DNA of 59,458 bases from assembly GCF_030537745.1 (NCBI RefSeq), contig NZ_JAUNVI010000011.1, forward strand, positions 1 to 59,458, written 5' to 3'. Made by a program: the position numbers and the translations under genes. The DNA is from Ornithinimicrobium sp. GTDB lineage: Bacteria; Actinomycetota; Actinomycetes; Actinomycetales; Dermatophilaceae. Under the pieces are notes generated by a model. It had not been told where the DNA came from. It saw only the letters and a list, made by a program, of their open reading frames with translations, and did no database searches. Positions 18,218 to 26,581 of the stretch are shown piece after piece (the first letter of the stretch is position 1; the number at the start of each line of letters is the position of its first letter).

Positions 18218-20005
18218 TCAGCGGTCATAAGCAGCGGTGGCAGGACTCGGCGCGTCTGGCAGGCCCTCGAGCGGGACCATGGGCGCGATGTCCGCGGCTT
18301 CGTTCCGCACGGCTGCGGCCGCAGCGTCGTCCGGCTGCGCCGCCGCTGCGATCTCGGCCTGCGCCAGCGCCGTGTAGCCCTCGATCTCTCGGCTCGTCCG
18401 GTCGCTCGACCATCCCAGCCACTGCGCGGCGAGCGCGGCGATCTCGGGCACGGCCGCTAGCCCTTTGTTGGGGGCTTCGTAGATCAGTCGGGTGCGTCGC
18501 ATCATGAGGTCCTCCAGGTGCAGCACGCCCTCGCTGTGGCAGGCGTAGGCGATCTCGGCGCGAAGGTAGGCCGGCGCCTGCTCGAGCGGCTCCGCGAGGG
18601 AGGCGTCGGTGGAGATCAGGTCGAGCAGTTCGTCCACGAGCGAGCCATAACGGTGCAGGAGATGGTCGGTGTGCTGCTCAGACCAACCGAACGTGGCCCG
18701 CAGCGAGGGCATCCGTCGTCTCATCGCGGCCTCTCCCACCGCTCCGAGCAAGGGGATCTGATCGGTGATCGAGGGCAGTTCCTCGGCCTGGTCGCCGAGC
18801 GCGAAGTCCACCGCGTCCTTGGCCATCACCCGGTAGGTGGTGAGCTTTCCGCCACCGATCACGGTCAGCCCAGGTATCGGGCTGGCGACGGTGTGCTCGC
18901 GGCTCACCTTCGCGGAGTCCGTGCCCTTTTTGGTGCCGGGCTGCAGCAGTGGCCGCAGCCCGGCATACCAGCCGATGACGTCATCTCTGGTCAGCGTCGT
19001 GGTCAGCACCGCGTTGGCATGCTCGAGGACATAGTCGATGTCCGCCGCGGTCGCGACGGGATGGGTGCGGTCCAGCTCCCACGGGGTATCGGTGGTCCCC
19101 AGGATCCAGTATCGCGACCACGGGATGAAGAAAAGGACCGACTTCTCGGTCTGGATGAACAGCCCGGAGCTGCCGTGGATGCGCTCCCGGGGGATGACCA
19201 AGTGGATGCCCTTGGACGCCAGTACCCGCAGTCCTCCCTCCGTCTGCGCCAGCGTCGAGACGTCCTCGGTCCACACGCCCGTGCAGTTGATGAGGTGCCG
19301 CGCGCGGGCCTGCAGCTCCTCGCCAGTCTCCAGGTCACGCAGCACCGCGCCCACTGCTCGGCCCGCCTCGTCCTTGACGATCCGGACCACCTGGGTGCGA
19401 CTCGCGGCATACGCGCCGTAGGCGTGCGCGGTACGGACCACGGTGGTCACCAGCCGCGCGTCGTCGACCGTCGCGTCGTAATACTTCACCGCGCCGATCG
19501 CCGTGTGGTCCTTGAGGTCGGGAAACTCCTTGTGCAGGCGGGACCTGGTCGCGTGCTGGTGGATCGGGAGTGCTCGCCGCCCGGGCATGAAGTTGGCGAG
19601 CAGGTCATAGAGGGTGACCCCGGCTCCGTAGTAGGCCCGCTGCCAGAAGCGGTGCTGCAGGGGGATGAGGAAGGGCATCGGTTTGACCAGGTGCGGGGCC
19701 AGTGTCTTCAGGAGCAGCCCTCGCTCCGTCAGCGCTTCATGCACGAGCTTGAAGTCGAGCATCTGCAGATAGCGCAGCCCACCGTGCACGAGTTTGGTCG
19801 ACCACTGAGAGGTGCCGGACGCCCAGTCCTGGGCCTCGACGACCGCCGTCGACAGGCCCCGCGTGGCGGCATCGAGCGCGGTGCCCGCCCCGGTCACCCC
19901 CCCGCCGATGACCAGCACGTCCAGGACCGGGCCCCCGCTGCCGCTGCGGCGCAGTGCGGTCAACGCTTGGTCGCGGCTCTCGCCGGTCAGTGCCTTTGAC
20001 TGCAT
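18218..20005 (-). CDS. glpD: Glycerol-3-phosphate dehydrogenase, FAD-dependent
   Basis: GlpD oxidises glycerol 3-phosphate to dihydroxyacetone phosphate at the inner face of the membrane, passing electrons to quinone. The 595-residue protein has the FAD dinucleotide motif VIGGGVTGAGTALDAATRG near residue 31 and the STKLVHGGLRYLQ motif typical of GlpD/GlpA, plus the C-terminal helical domain. ATG 20005 has AAGGGG upstream and follows a 139-nt gap. With glpK it converts glycerol to a glycolytic intermediate; no glpF or regulator is encoded nearby. Confidence 0.96.
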   Translation of the reverse strand: MQSKALTGESRDQALTALRRSGSGGPVLDVLVIGGGVTGAGTALDAATRGLSTAVVEAQDWASGTSQWSTKLVHGGLRYLQMLDFKLVHEALTERGLLLKTLAPHLVKPMPFLIPLQHRFWQRAYYGAGVTLYDLLANFMPGRRALPIHQHATRSRLHKEFPDLKDHTAIGAVKYYDATVDDARLVTTVVRTAHAYGAYAASRTQVVRIVKDEAGRAVGAVLRDLETGEELQARARHLINCTGVWTEDVSTLAQTEGGLRVLASKGIHLVIPRERIHGSSGLFIQTEKSVLFFIPWSRYWILGTTDTPWELDRTHPVATAADIDYVLEHANAVLTTTLTRDDVIGWYAGLRPLLQPGTKKGTDSAKVSREHTVASPIPGLTVIGGGKLTTYRVMAKDAVDFALGDQAEELPSITDQIPLLGAVGEAAMRRRMPSLRATFGWSEQHTDHLLHRYGSLVDELLDLISTDASLAEPLEQAPAYLRAEIAYACHSEGVLHLEDLMMRRTRLIYEAPNKGLAAVPEIAALAAQWLGWSSDRTSREIEGYTALAQAEIAAAAQPDDAAAAAVRNEAADIAPMVPLEGLPDAPSPATAAYDR

Positions 20006-20144
20006 GTTTGCCCCTTGGTCTGTGGGATGACGCTGTTGCAAGAACTCTGGCTTCACTGTGTCACCGGCCAGCAGCGAATGCACCCGGGGCCACGTTGCCC
20101 ACCGCTGGATCGACAGGGCACGGGCGGTGAGGCAGGCTGTCCTC

Positions 20145-20987
20145 ATGCTGCGCAGCGTGGGAGCCGTGCGGGCCTTGGGCCTGGCGGACGTCGATCACGC
20201 CCTCGAGATCTGTGCGCAGGACCCGATCAGCAACGTCTTTGTGGCCGCCCGCATCATCGACAGCGGACTGGCGGGCAACCGCGGCCCGCTCTTTGGGTAT
20301 GGCGTCGCGGGCGAGGAAGCCCTGTGCTGGTGCGCTGCCAACGTCGTGCCGGTCGAGGCCAACAGCCGTGCCCTGGGGGCGCTGGCCGCGAAGGTCGCCA
20401 AGCGTCGAACCTGGGCCAGCTCGCTGTTCGGCCCCGCCGACCAGGTCCTCGACCTATGGGGCCGGCTGGCCAAGAGCTGGGGTCCAGCCCGGGAGGTCCG
20501 GGAGAACCAGCTGGTGATGACGATGACTGCGCCTCCGACGTCGCTGGGGATGGCCATCGACCCGACAGTCCGGCCAGCCATCCCCGCAGAGCTCGATCTC
20601 GTGGTGCCGGCCGCAGCCGCGATGTTCACCGAGGAGATCGGCTACGCGCCCTACCAGGGCAGCGGCCTGTCCTACCGCCGCTCCGTGGCTGATCTGATCA
20701 GCAGCGGCCGGTCCCTGATCCGGGTCGAGGACGGCAAGGTCGTCTTCAAGGCGGATCTAGGGTCGGTCGCCCTGGGTGTGGCGCAGATCCAAGGGGTCTG
20801 GGTGCACCCTGCGTGGCGCGGGCAAGGGCTGGCTGCTCCGGCGATGGCTGCGGTCGTTGAGCACACGCTCGCCCACGTCGCGCCGACCGTCACCCTCTAC
20901 GTCAACGACTTCAACGCAGCTGCGATCGCGACCTACCGCCGGGTCGGCTTTGTGCAGACGGGGACCTTCGCGACGGTGCTCCTTTGA
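20145..20987 (+). CDS. GNAT acetyltransferase with DUF4081-type N-terminal domain
   Basis: A 280-residue protein with an N-terminal DUF4081-like domain (ALEICAQDPISNVFVAARI near the start, typical of these actinobacterial proteins) and a C-terminal GNAT domain with VHPAWRGQGLAAPAMAAVV and NDFNAAAIATYRRVGF. In mycobacteria a gene of this type (Rv2867c) directly follows ispG; here glpKD and two other genes lie between, suggesting an insertion in an otherwise conserved block. ATG 20145 was chosen as the conserved-looking start. Substrate unknown. Convergent with the oligopeptidase gene. Confidence 0.75.
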   Translation: MLRSVGAVRALGLADVDHALEICAQDPISNVFVAARIIDSGLAGNRGPLFGYGVAGEEALCWCAANVVPVEANSRALGALAAKVAKRRTWASSLFGPADQVLDLWGRLAKSWGPAREVRENQLVMTMTAPPTSLGMAIDPTVRPAIPAELDLVVPAAAAMFTEEIGYAPYQGSGLSYRRSVADLISSGRSLIRVEDGKVVFKADLGSVALGVAQIQGVWVHPAWRGQGLAAPAMAAVVEHTLAHVAPTVTLYVNDFNAAAIATYRRVGFVQTGTFATVLL

Positions 20988-21000
20988 GGATCCGACGTGG

Positions 21001-23088
21001 TCAGGAGGCAGCGAGTCTGGCGTGCAAGAAGGCCCAGGACAGTGCGTGCCAGGTGGCCCACTGGTCGGCGGTGCTGGCGCCTCCATGCCCACCCTCGGTG
21101 TTCTCCCAGTAGGTGACATCCCGGCCGAGATCCTCCAGGGCGGCGGTCATCTTGCGCGCGTGCGCGGGGTGCACCCGGTCGTCTCGCGTCGATGTCGACA
21201 AATAGACCGGCGGCGTCGGACGCTGCGGGTCCAGCAGCTGGTAGGGCGAGAACGTCTGGAGCCACTCCCACTGCTCCGCATCGTCGGGGTCGCCATACTC
21301 AGCCATCCAGGACGAGCCCGCGAGGAGGCGGTGATAGCGCTGCATGTCCAGCAGCGGCACCTGGCAGACGATGGCCCCGAAGTCTTCGGGGTACTGCGTC
21401 AGCATGTTGCCGACGAGCAGGCCGCCGTTGGAGCGTCCCGTGCACCCCAGCCGTTCGACGCGGGTTACTCGGCGGGCAACCAGGTCCCGCGCGACCGCGA
21501 CGAAGTCCTCGTAGGCCCGCGGCCGTTGCGCCTGCAGGGCGGCCTGGTGCCACCGTGGGCCATACTCGCCGCCGCCCCGGATCCCGGCGACCACGTGGAC
21601 GAAGCCGTGAGCCAACCAGGACCGTCCGACGATCGGATCGTAGGCAGGGGTTAACGCCTGCTCGAAGCCGCCGTAACCGTGCAGGACGGTGGGCGTACTG
21701 CCGTCGGCGGGCAGGTCGGACGGGCCGACCTGCCAGTAGGGGACCCGCGTCCCGTCGGACGAGGTCGCGAAGTGCTGCGTCACCTCCAGGCCCGCTGCGT
21801 CGAAACGTGCCGGAGCGGTCTTCAGCTGCTCCAGCGCGACTCCCGGGCCGTCCACGCGGGCGACCGCGAGCGACATCGGCTCGAGAAAGCCGGTCGTCAC
21901 GAGCCATAGGTCGTCACAGGTGTCGTCGTCGACCGCAGACACGCTGACGGTCTGCAATCCCAGGTCAAGGTCAGCCGTGATGTCCTGGGAAGACCAGGCG
22001 CCAGCGGTGGTGGGGCAGTGGCGCTGCAGCTGCACCGTGTGGCGGACATCGACGAGGACGGTCGTGACCAGGTGGTGCTCGGTCCAGGTCAGGTCGACCA
22101 GGGCAGAGCGGTCATCGGGCACGAACAGGGGCGTCCAGGTGGATCGTCCCGCGAGCGCGTCGGTCAAGCTCGAGACCAGCAGTGAGCCAGCGGGCAGTGG
22201 TGCCGCTGGCGTCTCCGGCGTCGGATCGATGACCGTCTGTGCCCAAGGAGTCCAGGCGTGCCGCAGACGCAGCGCCACCCAGTCCTGATGCACCGAGACG
22301 TCGGCGCTGTCGGGGACGGGGAGTTGGTCGAGCTGGCCGTCCTCACCCAGCACCATCACCTGCTCGGTGTAGAAGGTGATGGCGCGGCGCAGGAGCGTCC
22401 GACCGGATCGCTGGTCGTGTTCGACGAAGAGCCCCAGGTCCGACTCGTCGACGGTGTGGACCACGGCAGCCGTCTCGATCGGCGTGCCGCGCTCCCACAG
22501 ACGCAGGGTGCGTGGATAGCCAGAGCGGGTCGCCCCCGTCGGGTCCGCGGCCGTGGTCAGCCAGACGTGGTCGCGATCGCGCCAGGCCAACCGGCCCTTG
22601 GCCTCGGCCTTGGCGAAGCCCGCCGGCTCGGGCACCCACTCCAGGGTCGCGAGGTCGAGCTCCCGGGTGGTGCCGGCGTCCGAGCCGCCTCGGGACAGGT
22701 GCACCAGGGCCCGGTCGAAGGACGGGCGGAGGATGCTCGCGCCCTGCCACACCCACGGGATGCCCTCGGTGGCCCCCAGCGCGTCCACGTCGAGGAGCAC
22801 CTCCCACTCGGGCTCGACGGTGCGGTAGGACTCCCACGTGGTGCGTCGCCATACCCCGCGCGGATGATCGGCGTCGGTCCAGAAGCCGTAGAGCAGGTCG
22901 CCGACCTGGCTGACCAGCGGGATGCGGTCGCTGGCCTCCAGCGCATCGCGGATGCCGGTGTGCAGGTCGGGATAGAGGGGCAGGGCCTGCAGCTGCCGCT
23001 CGGCGGCACGGCTGCGGGCGCTGACCCACTCCAGTGCAACTGATGACTCGACAACTTCGAGCCATAGGTGAGGGTCGGGCGTGTCCAT
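21001..23088 (-). CDS. Prolyl oligopeptidase (S9A serine peptidase)
   Basis: A 695-residue cytoplasmic serine peptidase expected to cut short peptides after proline. The N-terminal part is a beta-propeller (about residues 65-430) and the C-terminal part an alpha/beta hydrolase. The nucleophile is S553 in TGRSNGGLLVG; the catalytic Asp is in STRDDRVHPAHARKM and the His in ENTEGGHGGAS. The GGGEYGPRWHQAALQ segment is also typical. There is no signal peptide. It lies between two convergent/divergent neighbours and seems monocistronic. Confidence 0.93.
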   Translation of the reverse strand: MDTPDPHLWLEVVESSVALEWVSARSRAAERQLQALPLYPDLHTGIRDALEASDRIPLVSQVGDLLYGFWTDADHPRGVWRRTTWESYRTVEPEWEVLLDVDALGATEGIPWVWQGASILRPSFDRALVHLSRGGSDAGTTRELDLATLEWVPEPAGFAKAEAKGRLAWRDRDHVWLTTAADPTGATRSGYPRTLRLWERGTPIETAAVVHTVDESDLGLFVEHDQRSGRTLLRRAITFYTEQVMVLGEDGQLDQLPVPDSADVSVHQDWVALRLRHAWTPWAQTVIDPTPETPAAPLPAGSLLVSSLTDALAGRSTWTPLFVPDDRSALVDLTWTEHHLVTTVLVDVRHTVQLQRHCPTTAGAWSSQDITADLDLGLQTVSVSAVDDDTCDDLWLVTTGFLEPMSLAVARVDGPGVALEQLKTAPARFDAAGLEVTQHFATSSDGTRVPYWQVGPSDLPADGSTPTVLHGYGGFEQALTPAYDPIVGRSWLAHGFVHVVAGIRGGGEYGPRWHQAALQAQRPRAYEDFVAVARDLVARRVTRVERLGCTGRSNGGLLVGNMLTQYPEDFGAIVCQVPLLDMQRYHRLLAGSSWMAEYGDPDDAEQWEWLQTFSPYQLLDPQRPTPPVYLSTSTRDDRVHPAHARKMTAALEDLGRDVTYWENTEGGHGGASTADQWATWHALSWAFLHARLAAS

Positions 23089-23216
23089 GTGGTCACTCCA
23101 TCACAGGTCGGTGACGATTCCAGGGCTGGGTTGGGGCAAGGGGCCGGGCCGGACTAAAGTGTCGAGGACGTGCGGAGACTCGTTGGCCCGCATAACTATG
23201 CATTTCCAGGAGAACC

Positions 23217-24443
23217 ATGTCCCCCCTGCGTCGTCAGGTGCCCCGCTGGTCCGAGCTCAAGCCGCTCGTGCGGCTCGACCCGCCGTCATGGCGCCGCACC
23301 GAGGCTGCGCTGCGACGTGCTGCGACCATCGAGGACCTGCGCCTGATCGCCCGGCGCCGCACGCCACGAGCGGTCTTCGACTATGTCGACGGGGCAGCCG
23401 AGGCCGAGGTGTCGCTGGCCAGGTCCCGACAGGCCTTTGACTCCGTGGAGTTCCGCCCGCACGTCCTGCGTGACGTGCGGCACGTGGATCCGAGCATCGA
23501 CCTGCTCGGGGTGACCAGCCCCATCCCGTTGATCCTGGCTCCCACCGGCTTCACCCGGATGATGCACACCGAGGGGGAGTGGGCGGTGGCCGCCGCGGCT
23601 GCGCGGGCGGGCGTGCCCTACACGCTGTCCACGATGGGCACCGTCTCGGTCGAGGACTTGGCAGCCGATGTCCCGAGCGTGCAGCGCTGGTTCCAGCTCT
23701 ACCTGTGGAAGGACCGGGACGCCTCACAGGCGCTGATCCGGCGTGCGGCTGCGGCTGGCTTCCAGACCCTCATGCTCACGGTCGACACCGCGGTCGCGGG
23801 TCAACGGCTTCGCGACGTGCGCAACGGCCTGACCATCCCGCCGGCCCTGACCGTCAAGACGCTGGGCGGTATGGCGATGCACCCCCGGTGGTGGGTCAAC
23901 CTGCTCACCAGCGAGCCGATCGAGTTCGCTTCGCTGCGCACGTCCGGCGGCACGGTGGCCGACCTCGTGGACCGGATGTTTGACGCCGGGGTCACCACCG
24001 AGGACCTCGCGTGGCTCCGCGAGCAGTGGCCCGGGCGGATCGTCGTCAAGGGCATCCAGCACCCGCAGGATGCCACAGACCTGGTGGACCTCGGGGTCGA
24101 CGGGCTGGTCATCTCCAACCACGGCGGTCGCCAGCTCGATCGGGCCGTTGCCCCGCTGGAGCTGCTCCCACAGATCCGTGCCGCGGTCGGGCCCGAAGTG
24201 CCCCTGCTCATCGATGGCGGGGTCCGCAACGGCGCCGACATCGTCGCAGCCGTCGCCCATGGCGCTGACGCCGTGATGGTCGGACGCGCCTACCTCTACG
24301 GCCTCATGGCCGGTGGCGAGCCGGGTGTCGAACGGGCGCTGGAGATCCTCACCAGTCAGGTTCACCGCACCCTCAAACTTCTTGGCGCCACCCATCTGTC
24401 CGAGCTGACCCCCGAGCACGCTCCGCTGCGTGCTCGCGCCTGA
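23217..24443 (+). CDS. lldD: FMN-dependent alpha-hydroxy-acid dehydrogenase (L-lactate dehydrogenase type)
   Basis: A 408-residue TIM-barrel flavoenzyme that oxidises an L-2-hydroxy acid, probably L-lactate, to the 2-keto acid. The FMN and active-site elements are visible: PRAVFDYVDGAAEAE, APTGFTRMMH, the catalytic His H302 in SNHGGRQLD, then LLIDGGVRNGADI and DAVMVGRAYLYGL. The length fits LldD/LldD2-like enzymes. ATG 23217 has AGGAG 5-6 nt upstream. The exact substrate cannot be told apart from other 2-hydroxy acids by sequence. It precedes the ABC importer genes by 69 nt. Confidence 0.85.
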   Translation: MSPLRRQVPRWSELKPLVRLDPPSWRRTEAALRRAATIEDLRLIARRRTPRAVFDYVDGAAEAEVSLARSRQAFDSVEFRPHVLRDVRHVDPSIDLLGVTSPIPLILAPTGFTRMMHTEGEWAVAAAAARAGVPYTLSTMGTVSVEDLAADVPSVQRWFQLYLWKDRDASQALIRRAAAAGFQTLMLTVDTAVAGQRLRDVRNGLTIPPALTVKTLGGMAMHPRWWVNLLTSEPIEFASLRTSGGTVADLVDRMFDAGVTTEDLAWLREQWPGRIVVKGIQHPQDATDLVDLGVDGLVISNHGGRQLDRAVAPLELLPQIRAAVGPEVPLLIDGGVRNGADIVAAVAHGADAVMVGRAYLYGLMAGGEPGVERALEILTSQVHRTLKLLGATHLSELTPEHAPLRARA

Positions 24444-24464
24444 TCCATCAGTTTCACCCGCCAC

Positions 24465-24498
24465 TCACCACCACCCCACCAATCACCACCACCCCACC
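24465..24498 (+). repeat. 16-bp direct repeat in the C-rich leader of the ABC importer
   Basis: TCACCACCACCCCACC occurs perfectly at 24465-24480 and 24483-24498, an 18-nt period. The whole stretch from about 24446 to 24500 is very poor in G, so the RNA would be unstructured and C-rich. It ends at the GGAGGA ribosome-binding site of the solute-binding protein gene. It could be a rut-like Rho site, a protein-binding repeat or a slippage duplication. Confidence 0.7.
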
Positions 24499-24512
24499 CC
24501 GGAGGACCATCC

Positions 24513-25706
24513 ATGTTGCGCACGTTCAAGACCCTTGCCATCGCCGGAACCATGACCCTGGTGCTGGCGGCCTGCGGCAGCGGCGGCGAGAGCACCGACG
24601 CTTCCGGTGCGGCCGGTGCTTCTGGAGCCGCCGATGGCCTCAAGGGCACCGGCACCGGCGCCGAGTGCACCATCGCGACCCCGATCCCGGTCGGTGCGGC
24701 CCTGTCCCTGACGGGTGCGGCCGCCTCCTATGGCGAGTCCCAGAAGAAGGGTCTGGAGCTGGCCGCCGAGGCGCTCGCCAAGAACGACAAGATCAAGTAC
24801 GACCTCAAGATCGAGGATGACCAGACCGACCCCCGCCAGGGCATCACCCTCTTCGAGGCGCTGACCAAGGACAAGAGCGTCATCATCGGCCCGACGCTGT
24901 CCAACACTGCCTTCCAGGCTCAGCCGGTCGCCCAGGAGAAGAAGGTCCCCGTGCTGGCCATCTCCAACACCGCAGCCGGGATCACTGAGCAGGGCGACTA
25001 CATCTTCCGCGACTCCCTGACCGAGGGCCAGGTCATCCCGCAGACCGTCGCCAAGGCCACCGAGGCGTACGGACTCAAGAAGGTCGTCGTCATGTACTCC
25101 AACGACGACGCTTTCACCGAGTCCGGGTTCAAGGTGTTCGAGGCAGCGTTGAAGGACGAGGGCGTCGAGATCGCACAGACCCTGACCTTCTCCAAGGCCG
25201 ACACCGACTTCCGTCCGCTCCTGACCGAGGCCAAGGCGTCGCAGCCGGACGCGCTGGTCGTCTCCGGCTTGATCGAGGCGGCTATCCCGCTGGTCACCCA
25301 GGCTCGCGAGCTCGGCCTAGACATGCCGATCATCGGCGGCAACGGCTTCAACAACCCCAAGCTCATGTCGGACGGCGGCGAGGCGGCCGAGGGCGTCGTC
25401 GTCGGTGCCGCGTGGAACTCCGCCTCCGAGGGAGAGCTCAACACCGCCTTCCTCAAGGACTTCGAGGCCAAGTTCGGCGCTCAGCCCGACCAGTTCGCCG
25501 CGCAGGCCTACACCGGCCTGATGGTGATCGACGCTGCCGTCAAGGCCAACTGCTCGGGTGAGCGTGAGGACATCAAGTCCGGCCTGGGCCAGATCAAGGA
25601 CCTGGACACCGTGCTTGGGACCTTCTCCATTAATGCTGACCGCGACGCCGAGCACGACGCTGTCGTCCAGGTCGTCAAGGATGGCGCCTTCACCGTCCTG
25701 AACTGA
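24513..25706 (+). CDS. livK: Branched-chain-amino-acid-type ABC transporter solute-binding lipoprotein
   Basis: The extracytoplasmic receptor of the importer encoded downstream. The 397-residue precursor has a lipoprotein signal with lipobox VLAAC and acylated C21, then a Ser/Gly/Ala linker. The mature part is a type I periplasmic-binding fold: VGAALSLTGAAASYGE, the IIGPTLSNTAFQAQPVA region and KKVVVMYSNDDAFTESG. This matches the LivK/LivJ family, whose ligands include branched-chain amino acids, other amino acids, urea and aromatic acids. GGAGGA lies upstream of ATG 24513. Its stop overlaps the permease start by one base (TGATG). Confidence 0.92.
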   Translation: MLRTFKTLAIAGTMTLVLAACGSGGESTDASGAAGASGAADGLKGTGTGAECTIATPIPVGAALSLTGAAASYGESQKKGLELAAEALAKNDKIKYDLKIEDDQTDPRQGITLFEALTKDKSVIIGPTLSNTAFQAQPVAQEKKVPVLAISNTAAGITEQGDYIFRDSLTEGQVIPQTVAKATEAYGLKKVVVMYSNDDAFTESGFKVFEAALKDEGVEIAQTLTFSKADTDFRPLLTEAKASQPDALVVSGLIEAAIPLVTQARELGLDMPIIGGNGFNNPKLMSDGGEAAEGVVVGAAWNSASEGELNTAFLKDFEAKFGAQPDQFAAQAYTGLMVIDAAVKANCSGEREDIKSGLGQIKDLDTVLGTFSINADRDAEHDAVVQVVKDGAFTVLN

Positions 25707-26581
25707 TGCAGCAACTCCTCAACGGGGTCTTCCTCGGCTCTATCTACGCGCTGTTCGCAATCGGGTTCACGCTCGTCTTCGGCATCCTCGACCGGCTCAA
25801 CCTGGCGCACCCGGCCGTCTTCGCAGTAGCGGCGTTCGTGGGCATCGAGCTGGTCGCGGTCGCGGGTATGTCGATCTGGCTGGCGATCCCCGTGGTCGCC
25901 TTGATCGGGGCGGTCCTGGGCGTGGTCATCGACGTGGTCGCCTTCCGTCCGCTTCGCGACAGACCCGACGGACACTTCGCCGGGCTGATCTCCTCGATCG
26001 GCCTGGCGGGGATGTTCATCGCGCTGCTCCTGGCGCGTTACGGGCCGGACACCCGGCGCTTCCCGGTCGACTCCTTCCCCTCGACCGCTTTCGAGGTGGC
26101 GGGGGCGCGGGTGACCGTGCTGCAGGTGGCCATCGTGGCGATCTCGATCCTCCTGATGGTCGGGCTCACCTGGCTGGTGGCCAAGACCCGGCTGGGTCGG
26201 GCCATGCGGGCAGTCGCGGAGAACCCGAAGGCGGCCACCGTCCTGGGCATCAACGTCAACCTGGTGACGGCGACCACCTTCGCGCTGTCCTCGGCGCTCG
26301 GTGCTGTCGCGGGCGTGCTCTTCGCGCTCAACGTCAACTCCGCCCAGCTGGGCATGGGGTCGGCGATCGAGCTCAAGGGTCTGGCGGTCATCATCGTCGG
26401 GGGCATGGGCTCGCTGCCCGGTGCCCTGCTGGGCGGCCTCATGCTGGGGCTGGCCGAGGTGTTCGCGGTCCAGTACATCGGCTCCAGCTGGCGGGACCTG
26501 GTGGCCTTCGGGCTGCTCTTCGCGCTGCTCATCGTCCGCCCCCAGGGCCTGTTCGGCAGTCGCCGCGTGCGGGAGGTCTGA
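25706..26581 (+). CDS. livH: ABC transporter permease, LivH family
   Basis: A 291-residue inner-membrane permease with about eight hydrophobic segments. MQQLLNGVFLGSIYALFAIG and FALSSALGAVAGVLFAL are typical of LivH, as is IVGGMGSLPGALLGG near the C terminus. It forms half of the translocation pore with the LivM part of the next gene. It starts and ends in TGATG overlaps, so the five-function operon is tightly coupled in translation. Confidence 0.93.
   Translation: MQQLLNGVFLGSIYALFAIGFTLVFGILDRLNLAHPAVFAVAAFVGIELVAVAGMSIWLAIPVVALIGAVLGVVIDVVAFRPLRDRPDGHFAGLISSIGLAGMFIALLLARYGPDTRRFPVDSFPSTAFEVAGARVTVLQVAIVAISILLMVGLTWLVAKTRLGRAMRAVAENPKAATVLGINVNLVTATTFALSSALGAVAGVLFALNVNSAQLGMGSAIELKGLAVIIVGGMGSLPGALLGGLMLGLAEVFAVQYIGSSWRDLVAFGLLFALLIVRPQGLFGSRRVREV

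Noticed and set aside
20006-20144. Possible glycerol regulator operator or riboswitch upstream of glpD
   Set aside because: No clear inverted repeat or promoter pair could be drawn in this 139-nt gap.
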